DNA of 64,000 bases from Bacillota bacterium (GTDB taxonomy: Bacteria > Bacillota > Clostridia > Lachnospirales > Lachnospiraceae), in assembly GCA_023395555.1 (NCBI GenBank), contig JAEWYQ010000018.1:33008-97007 (forward strand). Reading direction: 5' to 3'. Each line of letters starts with the position of its first letter. The stretch's first letter is position 1. A model generated the notes under the pieces. The model had not been told where the DNA came from. It was given only the letters and a program-made list of their open reading frames with translations, and made no database searches. The position numbers and the translations under genes were made by a program. Below, piece after piece: positions 27,730 to 36,746 of the stretch.

Positions 27730-29403
27730 TTACACCAATTCTTTCCATTCGCCTTCGGTGAGAAACTCCTGGGCAGCTTGTTCCGCCGAGGTGATAATCC
27801 CCTCCGGATATCCCAGCATATCCAGCAGCCGGATGGCATTCTTGGAAACAGCCTTCCCCTGGTGGAGCTTATAATCAAATAAGACCTGCTTATCCTCAAT
27901 CCGTTCCTGGAAGTGGTAATTGGAGAAGCTGTTCTCCAAGATATGGGTCAGCTCAATATCATGGGTCGCCGCAAACACCATGGCATTCTGCCCGGCCAAG
28001 CTATGCAGAATCCTGGAGGAGGCCGCAATTCTCTCCAGAGTATTGGTTCCCCTCAGCACCTCATCAATAAAGCAAAGCATAGGAATGTCCTCATTCACAT
28101 GATCCAGAATCCGCTTTAATGATTTTATCTCTACAATATAATAGCTTTCGTTGCCGAAGATATTATCCCTGAGGGCCATGGAGGAATAAATCAGGAAAAA
28201 ACTCCCCCGGTAGCTGCGCGCGGTGGAGGTATATATGGTCTGGGACAATATTGCATTGATTGCCAGCACCTTAATAAAGGTGGATTTGCCCGAAGCGTTG
28301 GAGCCGGTCAGGAGCACGCTGCGATTCTCCGTAATGGAATTGGGAACCGGCGACTCCAGCAGGGGATGGTACAAATCCTCTGCCTCCAGAAAGGGCTTTT
28401 CCGACCGGGACAGCTCCGGCTCACAATAATAATAGATTGATTTGCGGAAGGAAGCTGCCGCAGTCATGCTGTCCAGATATCCAATCTTCTCATAGATGCG
28501 GTTTAATACCGCATAGCTCTTTTTAAAGAAATTGAGCATGGAATTATATTTAATCAAATCCAGGTGAAAGAGCATCCTGAAATAATCCAGAATGGCATCT
28601 ACCAAGTTGCCGTTTGCCTTCTTCGGAGCCAGAATAAATGCTCCCCGCTTAATTTTACTGAAATGCCTGATATCCTCCCGCAGCGGCCCGGTATATTCCT
28701 GAAGCTGAGGAATATCCAGCTTAACGATCTCCTTGGCGCTGTCCAGCACGCCAAAAAGATAAGAGAATACAGTGATATAATTCTCGATCTTCGCCTTGCA
28801 GGAATAGTAATGAAAGATATTGATGATTACAAAGGCGAAGGTTCCTACCACGCCGATTCCCGGATTGGCAAAAATAAGGGAGACGGACGCCAGTAATCCA
28901 AGATCCAGCAGGTAATGGATCAGATTGCTCCCCGCATCCTGTTCCTTAAGCCGGTTAATGTATTCAAAAACGGAGACACTTCTCAGCTTCCCCATCTTAT
29001 GCAGCCTTGTCTGGAGCAGAATTCGGCTCTCTTCCTCTTCCTCAAAGAACTTCATCAGCCTGTTTCGCTCCGTCAATTCCTCCTGGGAGAAGCAGGGTTT
29101 GCGAAGCAGCCCATAAAGATACTCTTCTCCAATGGAGGACTGGGTATTGTTTATATCAATAAAAATCTCGTCCATGTCCAGATCATTCCAGGTGATATCG
29201 TCAATATCCAGATGCTTGTCCCTGACGGAGGAATAATAAGCTTTGATGGATGCCAGCTTTTCCGAGGAATACTCATCGGAAGGGATACCTCCCCATTCCT
29301 TCTTTAAACGCCGCCTTAACTCTTTCTGATAGTTGATATTGCTTATGTGGCTCCATATTACAATAGCGGCCACCAAGGCCGCTAAGATTAAGATATAAGT
29401 CAT
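27730..29403 (-). CDS. Membrane-anchored MutS-like ATPase
   Basis: A 557-residue protein with a N-terminal membrane helix (about 2-20), two more hydrophobic stretches around 165-205, and a C-terminal MutS-type ABC ATPase: Walker A GSNASGKSTF and Walker B CFIDEVLRGTN. It lacks the mismatch-binding domain I and the Smr endonuclease of MutS2, so mismatch repair is unlikely. Related proteins in clostridia are labelled MutS family and have no known job. The start at 29403 follows AGGAG; the frame is open to 29448. Confidence 0.82.
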   Translation of the reverse strand: MTYILILAALVAAIVIWSHISNINYQKELRRRLKKEWGGIPSDEYSSEKLASIKAYYSSVRDKHLDIDDITWNDLDMDEIFIDINNTQSSIGEEYLYGLLRKPCFSQEELTERNRLMKFFEEEEESRILLQTRLHKMGKLRSVSVFEYINRLKEQDAGSNLIHYLLDLGLLASVSLIFANPGIGVVGTFAFVIINIFHYYSCKAKIENYITVFSYLFGVLDSAKEIVKLDIPQLQEYTGPLREDIRHFSKIKRGAFILAPKKANGNLVDAILDYFRMLFHLDLIKYNSMLNFFKKSYAVLNRIYEKIGYLDSMTAAASFRKSIYYYCEPELSRSEKPFLEAEDLYHPLLESPVPNSITENRSVLLTGSNASGKSTFIKVLAINAILSQTIYTSTARSYRGSFFLIYSSMALRDNIFGNESYYIVEIKSLKRILDHVNEDIPMLCFIDEVLRGTNTLERIAASSRILHSLAGQNAMVFAATHDIELTHILENSFSNYHFQERIEDKQVLFDYKLHQGKAVSKNAIRLLDMLGYPEGIITSAEQAAQEFLTEGEWKELV

Positions 29404-29510
29404 AGTCTTCTGCTCCTGCCTGTCAATATTGGAAGTCGATATTATCAACTTACTTAGGGCTTATTATAAATTTCTATTCCGGTGATGTCAACCGCTTTGT
29501 ATAAATAACC

Positions 29511-29671
29511 GGCAGATGTAGTGTTGCAGTTGGTCCTGCCGTGCCACCGTATCCGTTTACGCTGACCGGCTGAGCGCATCTTGTGAAGCGGAGCGTTCTG
29601 AACGCGCGAAGGAAAGGCAAGTAAACGGATACGGTGGCACGGCAGGACCAACTTGCAACACTACATCTGCC
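29511..29671. repeat. Long inverted repeat with 50-nt arms upstream of the MutS-like gene
   Basis: The arms 29511-29560 and 29621-29671 are reverse complements over 50 nt with only one inserted base. They close a 60-nt spacer that is itself GC-rich with small inverted repeats. GC content is higher than in flanking spacers. No U-run; no open reading frame of note. It fills most of the 343-nt gap 29404-29746, which also holds the terminator at 29696-29720. Confidence 0.9.
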
Positions 29672-29695
29672 GCCCCTATATTTTAGGGAGAAAAT

Positions 29696-29720
29696 GGCTG
29701 GGTATCTTATATACCCAGCC
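29696..29720 (-). terminator. Terminator of the NlpC/P60 gene
   Basis: A perfect 10-bp stem (29696-29705 with 29711-29720) with a 5-nt loop, followed on the minus strand by ATTTTC, 26 nt after the stop codon. Confidence 0.75.
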
Positions 29721-29746
29721 ATACATTATCATTCTATCAGCTATTC

Positions 29747-30820
29747 TTAACCATTGATGTACCGAACATATTTAACCGGCTTCCGGTAATACATGCCGGA
29801 GATCTTGATGCCATCCCTCTTGTTGCTGGCATGGATCACTCTTCCATTACCGATGTAGATGGCAACATGATTAATATAGGAGGAGCTTCCGTAGAACACC
29901 AGGTCACCGGGCTTTAAATTGGAAGACGAAATGGTCTTGCCGCCTCTTGCCTGCTCTCTGGAGGTTCTGGGAATGCTGTAACCCAGCTTTCTGTAAAGAG
30001 CCTGTGTATAGCCGGAACAGTCAACTCCCCTTCCGAGAGTGGTGCCTCCCCATACATAAGCATCTCCCAGGTACTGCTTCGCCAGATTGATTAGTTTCAC
30101 ACGGGTGGAGGAAACTCCGGAACCGTATTCTAACTCCTCTACGGAAACTGCCTTGATCAGCTCAAAGGATAAATCCACATACTCCTTGGCTACATATCCG
30201 GGGGTTCCATTTTCCGAATCATCTGAGTCAAGATTTACCTGAACCCACTTGCCATGCTCCTCATCATCCGTAATGACTCTGGCATCCAGTACCACCATCT
30301 CCTCGCCCTTGGCAATCTGATCAATTACCTCAGCATCGGTGGTAGGCTCCTTACGGACACGAAGGCCGCCGGTATTGGCTGTTGCCACATAGTTCCCTAC
30401 CTTCCGGGCCAATGCGGTGGCTTCCGGGCCGGTAATCAGGTAGGAAGCCTTTACATAACCGCTAACCTTGCCCGATTTAATCTTCGCCCATCCGTCTTCT
30501 GTCAGCTCAAGTATCTCACATCCCCCGTTTTTCGGAAGCTTGCCGATTATCTTGTAATTCTCGCCCGCCCCGGAACGGATATTTAAATTATTCACCACAT
30601 CGGCAATTCCGATATTGGTAAAGCCCGGGATGGGTATATCGTAAGTTGATAAACTGGATATCTCTGTCCCCCCATCACCGCTTCCCGTACTGGCGGTTAA
30701 TTTATCAAAGGTGAAACCGGCAACTGCCTCTTCAAATGCAAATACTGTCCTGGGACTGGCTGTGAGCACCATTGCTCCCGTCACAACGCCTAAGGAAAAC
30801 CTAAGGAGCTTCCTGTTCAT
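29747..30820 (-). CDS. Secreted SH3-domain NlpC/P60 peptidoglycan hydrolase
   Basis: A 357-residue wall hydrolase. The N-terminus is a signal peptide (about 1-28, AFA end). Two bacterial SH3 domains follow (about 70-130 and 145-215; LNIRSGAGENYKIIGK and LRVRKEPTTDAEVI), then an NlpC/P60 domain with catalytic Cys in VDCSGYTQ, His in NHVAIYIG and a third polar position in VIHAS. It should cut between D-Glu and the diamino acid in stem peptides. GGAGG lies 7 nt before the ATG at 30820. It is transcribed alone from a strong promoter. Confidence 0.92.
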   Translation of the reverse strand: MNRKLLRFSLGVVTGAMVLTASPRTVFAFEEAVAGFTFDKLTASTGSGDGGTEISSLSTYDIPIPGFTNIGIADVVNNLNIRSGAGENYKIIGKLPKNGGCEILELTEDGWAKIKSGKVSGYVKASYLITGPEATALARKVGNYVATANTGGLRVRKEPTTDAEVIDQIAKGEEMVVLDARVITDDEEHGKWVQVNLDSDDSENGTPGYVAKEYVDLSFELIKAVSVEELEYGSGVSSTRVKLINLAKQYLGDAYVWGGTTLGRGVDCSGYTQALYRKLGYSIPRTSREQARGGKTISSSNLKPGDLVFYGSSSYINHVAIYIGNGRVIHASNKRDGIKISGMYYRKPVKYVRYING

Positions 30821-30965
30821 TGTATGTCCTCCATAATTTTCTTGTTCTATTATGCGAACGATTATGCTGATATACTTCACCACATATGTACATGCTATGT
30901 CAATATAATGTTTGTTATACTGTCCCTCAAAATTATTACGTAAATATTAAATATATTACGTGAGT

Positions 30966-30994
30966 ATTATAACAAACACTATACTTTTTGTCAA
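30966..30994 (-). promoter_or_regulatory. Consensus sigma-A promoter of the NlpC/P60 gene with nested dyads
   Basis: A perfect TTGACA (30989-30994), 17-nt spacer and perfect TATAAT (30966-30971), about 145 nt before the start codon. The leader has two nested inverted repeats: TGTTTGTTATA (30910-30920) with TATAACAAACA (30969-30979), the latter overlapping the -10 element, and inside it paired TTACGT/ACGTAA sites. These look like operator half-sites. A second TTGACA lies a little upstream. Confidence 0.75.
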
Positions 30995-31055
30995 CTCCAT
31001 GTCAAACATATTTTAAATCTGGTGCAATATTTACAAAACAGGAAGCAAAAGCTTT

Positions 31056-31101
31056 AAAAAAAGACTACCGCAGTACGATAAATACCGTTGACCGGGTAGT
31101 C
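31056..31101 (-). terminator. Terminator of spoIVA
   Basis: A 7-bp stem (31063-31069 with 31095-31101) around a 25-nt loop, followed on the minus strand by a run of seven T, 18 nt after the spoIVA stop. Confidence 0.6.
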
Positions 31102-31118
31102 CTTCCAATGGATCATAA

Positions 31119-32597
31119 TCAAATAATAATACAGATAAGGCCGCCATTGCTGTCGTTAATAATCCGCTGCATGGTATCCTGAAGCTTCAACTGGCTTTCA
31201 TCGGTCAGCTTGCTGATCTTCGAATTAATTCCCTCGTCCACCAGCTGCCGCACGGTTTTTCCGAAGATATTAGTCTCCCATATGCCTTCCGGATTTTCCT
31301 TGGCATTGACATTGATGTAGTTAATCAGATCCCTGGCCTGCTCCTCCGTGCCTACAATGGGAGCAACCTCCGTCATGATCTCCGCTTTAATCATGTGAAT
31401 AGAAGGTGCGGTGGCTTTAATTTTAACACCGAACTTATTTCCATGCTTCATGATCTCCGGCTCCTCAATGCTTACCTCGTCCTTCATAGGCGAAACAATT
31501 CCGTAGCCCTTGGCGCGGACCTGATTCGTAGCCTGGGATACCTTTTCATATTCCGACTTCATGGCTGCCAGCTCCTTCAGGGTATGAATCAGCTGGTATT
31601 CCCCGTTAATCGGCACACCGATGAGATCACTGAGAATCTGATAATAATACATATCATCGAACTCCACATTGACACTTACGGTACCGTCCTGCATATTGAT
31701 GTTATCCACTTTAAAACGCTTTACATACTGGCTGTCGGTATCCAGATTGGTCACCTTTGTATCCTTCATCTGGGTAATATTATGAAACACTTCCCGCACG
31801 GAAGCCACCAGATCCTTCTTCAGCCAGTGATCCGCAGGCAGAATTTCCGCCCATTTCGGCATGTAGAAATCCATCTCCGTGATCGGAAATGCATACAGAA
31901 CATTTTCCATGATTCTGGTGATATCCTCTTTTCTCAGCTGTTCCGCATTCACCGGCAATACGGGAACCTGATACTCCTCCTGCATCTCTTCTGCGATGCG
32001 GAGCGTTTCATTGGAATAAGGTTTATTCGTATTCAGCAGCACGATAAAGGGTTTGCCAAGGTGTTTCAATTCATTGATGGTCCGCTCCTCCGGGGTCTTG
32101 TAACTGGCGCGGGACAGCTCGCCGAAGCTGCCGTCTGTGGTTACAACAATACCGATGGTGGAATGGTCATTGATTACCTTCCTGGTTCCAAGTTCCGCAG
32201 CCTGGGTGAAGGGAATCTCATGGTCGAACCAGGGAGTGCGAACCATGCGTTCATGCTGATTCTCGATATGGCCGGCGGCGCCGTCCACCATATATCCTAC
32301 GCTGTCTATCAAACGGATTTTTACTTTCGTATCATCATCAAAGGTTATTACGGCTGCCTCTTTGGGAATAAATTTCGGTTCGGTCGTCATAATGGTTCTT
32401 CCGGCCGCAGCCTGGGGCAACTCATCAACTGCCCGCTCCCTGCTATGGACATCTTCGATACCCGGTATCACCAGGAGATCCATGAACCTTTTGATGAAGG
32501 TGGACTTTCCTGTTCTAACCGGCCCTACTACGCCTATGTATATTTCACCGCCTGTCCTAGCCTGAATATCATTATAAACATCATACTGCCCTAGCAT
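31119..32597 (-). CDS. spoIVA: Stage IV sporulation protein A, spore coat ATPase
   Basis: The basement layer protein of the spore coat. From the start at 32597 it is 492 residues, equal to the Bacillus protein. Walker A is GPVRTGKSTFI near residue 25; the protein ends in the hydrophobic GGLICIII segment that contacts SpoVM in Bacillus. Its presence marks the organism as a spore former. GGAGGG lies 7 nt before the ATG. A CATAGAAT element in the leader could be a sigma-E -10 box, but the -35 match is poor. Confidence 0.97.
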   Translation of the reverse strand: MLGQYDVYNDIQARTGGEIYIGVVGPVRTGKSTFIKRFMDLLVIPGIEDVHSRERAVDELPQAAAGRTIMTTEPKFIPKEAAVITFDDDTKVKIRLIDSVGYMVDGAAGHIENQHERMVRTPWFDHEIPFTQAAELGTRKVINDHSTIGIVVTTDGSFGELSRASYKTPEERTINELKHLGKPFIVLLNTNKPYSNETLRIAEEMQEEYQVPVLPVNAEQLRKEDITRIMENVLYAFPITEMDFYMPKWAEILPADHWLKKDLVASVREVFHNITQMKDTKVTNLDTDSQYVKRFKVDNINMQDGTVSVNVEFDDMYYYQILSDLIGVPINGEYQLIHTLKELAAMKSEYEKVSQATNQVRAKGYGIVSPMKDEVSIEEPEIMKHGNKFGVKIKATAPSIHMIKAEIMTEVAPIVGTEEQARDLINYINVNAKENPEGIWETNIFGKTVRQLVDEGINSKISKLTDESQLKLQDTMQRIINDSNGGLICIII

Positions 32598-32676
32598 GTG
32601 CCAACCCTCCTTATAGTTATAGTTAAGCATATGCAGGGATGTTTCATTCTATGAATAGGAAAACAGATTCAAACAA

Positions 32677-32703
32677 AGGCGGATAAATTTGATTTATCCG
32701 CCT
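32677..32703 (-). terminator. Terminator after the inositol-phosphatase-family gene
   Basis: A perfect 12-bp stem (32677-32688 with 32692-32703) with a 3-nt loop and TTTGTTT after it on the minus strand. It separates suhB from spoIVA. A second, similar palindrome overlaps the suhB stop codon just upstream. Confidence 0.8.
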
Positions 32704-32712
32704 TGCATCAGA

Positions 32713-33480
32713 TCAAATCTGATCCGCCATTTTATGAAATTCTTCGTACGCCGCCGGGGCAGCCGCCACAACGGGACAGCCCTCGGTCAGTGGAAGCTCA
32801 CCGCCTCCGACCTTTGATATCCTGCCTCCCGCTTCCGTTAGAATCAGGGATGCCGCCGCATAATCCCAGGGGGATAGCTGCAGTTCATAATAAAGAACAA
32901 AACGGCCGGCGGCCACATAGCAGATATCCAGTGCGGCCGAGCCGCTTCTGCGGATATCCAGCGCCCGGTCATATAATTTACGCATCAGGGCGAAGGTCTC
33001 ATCCGCCTTCTCACGGTAATAAGGGCAGGTGCCTACGGAAACCAGCCCTTCGCTGAGGGACTGGTCAGTCAGCCTCAAAGGCTTATGATTCAAATAAGCG
33101 CCGGTTCCCTTTACCGCATGGAAGGTTTCATCCAGATAGGGATTGTATACCACTCCGGCAACCATCTGTCCGTGATACATTAATCCTACGCAGATGGCAC
33201 TGTGATGATAGTCCAGAATAAAGTTGGTGGTGCCGTCAATGGGATCAATGATGAAGCAGTATTCCCCGGGCGGCCCGTTATTGTCATCCTCTTCTCCGAT
33301 AAATGTCGCCTGGGGGTACAGCTCGCCCAACCGGGAGTACAGGAACCGCTGAACCTCTATATCGTATTTGGTGACAAAATTAGCTCTGCCTTCCTTGCTT
33401 TTTGTATCCTCTTGTATGTTGCGGGCCTTTGTCATAATCTGACCTGCTTCCTTTACAATTGCAATAATTTCTTGTATCAT
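32713..33480 (-). CDS. Inositol monophosphatase family protein
   Basis: A 255-residue Mg-dependent sugar phosphatase. The metal motifs are GEEDD (near residue 66), DPIDGTTNFI (about 82) and SPWDYAAASLI (about 200). Substrates in the family include inositol phosphate, fructose-1,6-bisphosphate and PAP; the sequence does not settle which. It follows gpsA and precedes the sporulation gene spoIVA but is cut off from it by a strong terminator. Confidence 0.88.
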   Translation of the reverse strand: MIQEIIAIVKEAGQIMTKARNIQEDTKSKEGRANFVTKYDIEVQRFLYSRLGELYPQATFIGEEDDNNGPPGEYCFIIDPIDGTTNFILDYHHSAICVGLMYHGQMVAGVVYNPYLDETFHAVKGTGAYLNHKPLRLTDQSLSEGLVSVGTCPYYREKADETFALMRKLYDRALDIRRSGSAALDICYVAAGRFVLYYELQLSPWDYAAASLILTEAGGRISKVGGGELPLTEGCPVVAAAPAAYEEFHKMADQI

Positions 33481-33525
33481 TTCTCTCTCCGCTGCAGCGA
33501 TATCCCAAGGATTGCGGATCGCCGG

Positions 33526-34536
33526 TTAGTCCCACTCCAGGGATTTGTGCTCCTTCTGCTTGTCCCTTCCCAGAAGATCATAGAGTGCCTCCCTGGGAGC
33601 CTTTCCTTCAAAGAGAACCAGATTAATCTGCTCTACAATGGGCATCTCCACCCCATTCTTCCGGGCCAGCGTCAGTGCCGCTTTGGCGGAATTGATTCCC
33701 TCTACCACCTGCCCCACCTGCTTCATGGCTTCCTCCATGGACTTGCCCTGTCCCATGAGATAGCCTGCATTCCAGTTACGGCTGTGCTTACTGTTACAGG
33801 TTACAAACAGATCTCCGAAACCGGACAGACCGGAGAAGGTCTCTATTCTTCCCCCCATCCGGATTCCCAACCGGCTGATCTCCGCCATTCCCCTGGTCAT
33901 CAGAGCAGCCTTCGTATTATCTCCATAGCCCAGGCCGTCAACAACACCGGCCGCCAGAGCGATTACATTCTTCAAAGAGCCGCCCAGCTCAATTCCGATA
34001 ATATCCGGGCTGGTATATACACGGAATACATCCGTCATGAAAACATCCTGAATATATCTGGCCGTCTCCCTGGTGCGGGCGCCCACAACAATGGTGGTGG
34101 GAATCTGGCGGCTTACTTCCTCTGCATGGCTGGGGCCGGATAATACAGCCACATCCGCCTGAGGAATCTCTGAGCTGATTACCTCGGAAAGGGTATAAAG
34201 AGTTCCATCCTCTATGCCCTTCGACACATTTACCAGCATCTGCCCCTCTCTGATATAAGGGCTGGCATCATGGGAGGTGGAACGGATATAGGGTGAGGCC
34301 ACCGCCATTACGAGTAAATCCCTGTCCTTGCAGGCCTCCTCCAGGTTAAGGGTAATCTGAATCTGCTCAGGCAAAACCGCACCGGGAAGATTCTTCATGT
34401 TGTTGCGGTTTTCTTTCAACGCCGCAGCTTCTGCTTCGATTTTCGTCCAAATAGTAACCTCATGCCCGTTATTGGCAAGCAATATTGCCAGGGCACATCC
34501 CCAAGTCCCCGCACCTAAGACACTAACCTTACTCAT
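33526..34536 (-). CDS. gpsA: Glycerol-3-phosphate dehydrogenase [NAD(P)+]
   Basis: Reduces dihydroxyacetone phosphate to sn-glycerol-3-phosphate, the backbone for phospholipids. The 336-residue protein has the Rossmann motif GAGTWGCALA at the N-terminus and the catalytic Lys segment ELGGSLKNVIALAAG. It precedes plsY in the coding order reversed (plsY upstream), so the enzyme that makes glycerol-3-phosphate and the one that acylates it are co-expressed. AAGGAGG precedes the ATG. Confidence 0.96.
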   Translation of the reverse strand: MSKVSVLGAGTWGCALAILLANNGHEVTIWTKIEAEAAALKENRNNMKNLPGAVLPEQIQITLNLEEACKDRDLLVMAVASPYIRSTSHDASPYIREGQMLVNVSKGIEDGTLYTLSEVISSEIPQADVAVLSGPSHAEEVSRQIPTTIVVGARTRETARYIQDVFMTDVFRVYTSPDIIGIELGGSLKNVIALAAGVVDGLGYGDNTKAALMTRGMAEISRLGIRMGGRIETFSGLSGFGDLFVTCNSKHSRNWNAGYLMGQGKSMEEAMKQVGQVVEGINSAKAALTLARKNGVEMPIVEQINLVLFEGKAPREALYDLLGRDKQKEHKSLEWD

Positions 34537-34583
34537 AAGCTCCTCCTTATTAGATGTTTTTTATCAATATGATGTTTTTTTTA

Positions 34584-35201
34584 TTACATCTTTACTCTTT
34601 GGCCAATTTTATTCTCTGTCCCATTGATCAGGCGCCTAATATTGGACCGATGCTTGAGGAAGGCCAGGGCCATAAAGACCAGAGCCACCGCCAGCATATG
34701 TAGGTCCCCCGGATGGCGGATTGCGATCCAGATGGGAAATAAGACGGCAATTGCCAGGGAACCGACGGATACATACTTCGTAATAAGAATAGATAATACA
34801 AACAAAGGAAGTCCCACAGGAATAATCCAGGGATCCACGCTGGCCATTACTCCTCCGGTAGCCGCCATGCCCTTTCCGCCCTTAAACTTCAGCCAGAAAG
34901 GGTAATTATGTCCGATTACTACACCCAAGCCGGTATAGATGGAAAACAAGTCCAGCCGCTCCGCTCCGGGATAAAAAACATACTTCACCAGCAGAATAGC
35001 AATGACAGCCTTCAGCACGTCACCCACCAGAGTGATAGCTCCCGCCTTCGCTCCCAGGGTTCTGAGGGCATTGGTGGTGCCCATATTGCCGCTGCCGTAT
35101 TGGCGGATATCCACCTTATTCAGCTTACCTACAAAATATGCGGTTGAAAAACATCCCATAATATAACCGAAAACCAGACAAATTATGATTCCAGGAATCA
35201 T
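34584..35201 (-). CDS. plsY: Glycerol-3-phosphate acyltransferase PlsY
   Basis: Uses acyl phosphate made by PlsX (encoded at 62538-63539) to acylate glycerol-3-phosphate. A 205-residue protein with about five membrane helices and the three loop motifs: GSGNMGTTNALR, GHNYPFWLKFKGGKGMA and the C-terminal end region KHRSNIRRLINGTE. GAAAGGAG precedes the ATG. The der stop is next to its start. Confidence 0.96.
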   Translation of the reverse strand: MIPGIIICLVFGYIMGCFSTAYFVGKLNKVDIRQYGSGNMGTTNALRTLGAKAGAITLVGDVLKAVIAILLVKYVFYPGAERLDLFSIYTGLGVVIGHNYPFWLKFKGGKGMAATGGVMASVDPWIIPVGLPLFVLSILITKYVSVGSLAIAVLFPIWIAIRHPGDLHMLAVALVFMALAFLKHRSNIRRLINGTENKIGQRVKM

Positions 35202-36527
35202 TTATGCGTTCTCCTTTCGCTCCCTGATGATAAATTTTAATGAGGTTCCGGCAAAACCAAAGGCCTCCCGGATTTTATTCTCGATATACCTGGTATAAGA
35301 ATAGTGCATTAATTCTTTATCGTTGACAAAGATTACGAAAGTCGGAGGTTTCACGGACACCTGGGTGATGTAGTATAATTTTAAACGCCTGCCCTTGTCC
35401 GAAGGCGGCTGCTGAAGCGAGACCGCTTCCATCAATATCTCATTCAGCACCCCGGTGGCAATGCGGAGATTCTGATTCTGGATTACCACCTCTATGATTT
35501 CAAAAAGCTTGTGCAGCCTCTGACCGGTCTCCGCCGAGATAAAAAGAATCTCCGCATACGGCATAAAGGACAGTATCTCCCGGATATCCGCCGTATATTC
35601 CTTGACCGTCTTATTGTTCTTCTCAATCAGATCCCATTTATTCACGGCAATGATCATGCCCTTGCCTCTGTCATGGGCAATGCCCGCGATCTTGGCATCC
35701 TGCTCTGTCACGCCTTCCTCCGCATCAATGACAAGTACCACCACGTCCGCACGCTCCACAGCCGATACGGTGCGGATAATGCTGAAACGCTCCAGCTCCT
35801 CTTTGATTTTGCTCTTCCGGCGAAGACCCGCCGTATCAATCAGTATATATTCCTTACCGTTGCGGCGGATGGGAGTATCGATGGCATCCCTTGTGGTGCC
35901 TGCGATATTGGAAACGATAACCCTGGTCTCCCCTACCAGTTTGTTAACGATAGAGGATTTCCCTACATTGGGCTTTCCCACAATGGCGATTCTGGGCCTT
36001 TCATCGTTCTCCTCCCTGGTATTGCCGGAGGTAAAATGCTTCACCACCTCATCCAGCATGTCACCAAGACCCAGCTTTCCGGAAGCGGATATGGGAAAAG
36101 GTTCTCCGATTCCCAGATTATAGAATTCATATACATCGGCCATCAGCTTTTCAAAGCTGTCCACCTTGTTTACTACCAGCACCACCGGCTTACCGGAACG
36201 GCGGAGCATATCGGCCACCTTAAAGTCGGCATCCACCAGACCCTGTCTCACATCCACCAGGAAGATAATCACCCCCGCCGTATCAATGGCGGTCTGAGCC
36301 TGGCTTCTCATATAGGACAGCATCTCGTCCTTGCTGTCCGGTTCAATTCCTCCCGTATCTATCATGGTAAATTGTGTGTTCAGCCATGTCACATCGGCAT
36401 AGATCCGGTCTCTGGTTACACCGGGATAATCCTTGACGATGGAGATACGCTCACCCGCCAAGGCATTAAATAGTGTAGATTTGCCTACATTGGGCCTGCC
36501 TACAATGGCTACAATTGGTTTGCTCAT
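35202..36527 (-). CDS. der: Ribosome assembly GTPase Der (EngA)
   Basis: A 441-residue double-GTPase needed for 50S maturation. Two G1 motifs, [12 protein letters not shown] (near residue 10) and [12 protein letters not shown] (near 185), each with its own NKxD (NKVD, NKWD), and a C-terminal KH-like domain. GGAAAGG precedes the ATG. A promoter (36588-36616) lies upstream, so der likely starts a der-plsY-gpsA-suhB operon. Confidence 0.97.
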   Translation of the reverse strand: MSKPIVAIVGRPNVGKSTLFNALAGERISIVKDYPGVTRDRIYADVTWLNTQFTMIDTGGIEPDSKDEMLSYMRSQAQTAIDTAGVIIFLVDVRQGLVDADFKVADMLRRSGKPVVLVVNKVDSFEKLMADVYEFYNLGIGEPFPISASGKLGLGDMLDEVVKHFTSGNTREENDERPRIAIVGKPNVGKSSIVNKLVGETRVIVSNIAGTTRDAIDTPIRRNGKEYILIDTAGLRRKSKIKEELERFSIIRTVSAVERADVVVLVIDAEEGVTEQDAKIAGIAHDRGKGMIIAVNKWDLIEKNNKTVKEYTADIREILSFMPYAEILFISAETGQRLHKLFEIIEVVIQNQNLRIATGVLNEILMEAVSLQQPPSDKGRRLKLYYITQVSVKPPTFVIFVNDKELMHYSYTRYIENKIREAFGFAGTSLKFIIRERKENA

Positions 36528-36556
36528 ATTATACCTGTGCCTTTCCTTATTAAAGA

Positions 36557-36573
36557 GTGACTGAATTAGTCAC
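36557..36573. other. Short palindrome in the der leader
   Basis: GTGACT, 5-nt loop, AGTCAC. It is about 8 nt after the predicted start of transcription and 30 nt before the der start; an operator or RNA hairpin is possible. Confidence 0.4.
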
Positions 36574-36587
36574 AAACTTTCCATCTG

Positions 36588-36616
36588 ATTGTACAATACG
36601 TACATGAGTTTGTAAA
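36588..36616 (-). promoter_or_regulatory. Predicted sigma-A promoter of der-plsY-gpsA
   Basis: TTTACA (36611-36616), 17-nt spacer, TACAAT (36588-36593) on the minus strand. Confidence 0.6.
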
Positions 36617-36658
36617 GAAGATTCCATCACCACACAAAGGGGAGGTAGTGAGAAGTAA

Positions 36659-36714
36659 CAGTGGAGAATGTGGCTGGGAGGAGGGGTTAGTACTCCCAGC
36701 CACATTCTCCACTG
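36659..36714. repeat. Perfect 22-bp inverted repeat between der and pgeF
   Basis: Arms 36659-36680 and 36693-36714 are exact reverse complements around a 12-nt loop. No U-run on the minus strand follows, so it does not look like an ordinary terminator even though it sits just past the pgeF stop. Confidence 0.85.
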
Positions 36715-36746
36715 CTACGTGATTGTTATAATTTGCCCCTTTACGG

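Noticed and set aside
31395..32594. 399-codon plus-strand open frame
   Set aside because: Shadow of spoIVA, which is clearly coding and full length on the minus strand.
35511..36473. 320-codon plus-strand open frame
   Set aside because: Antisense of der.
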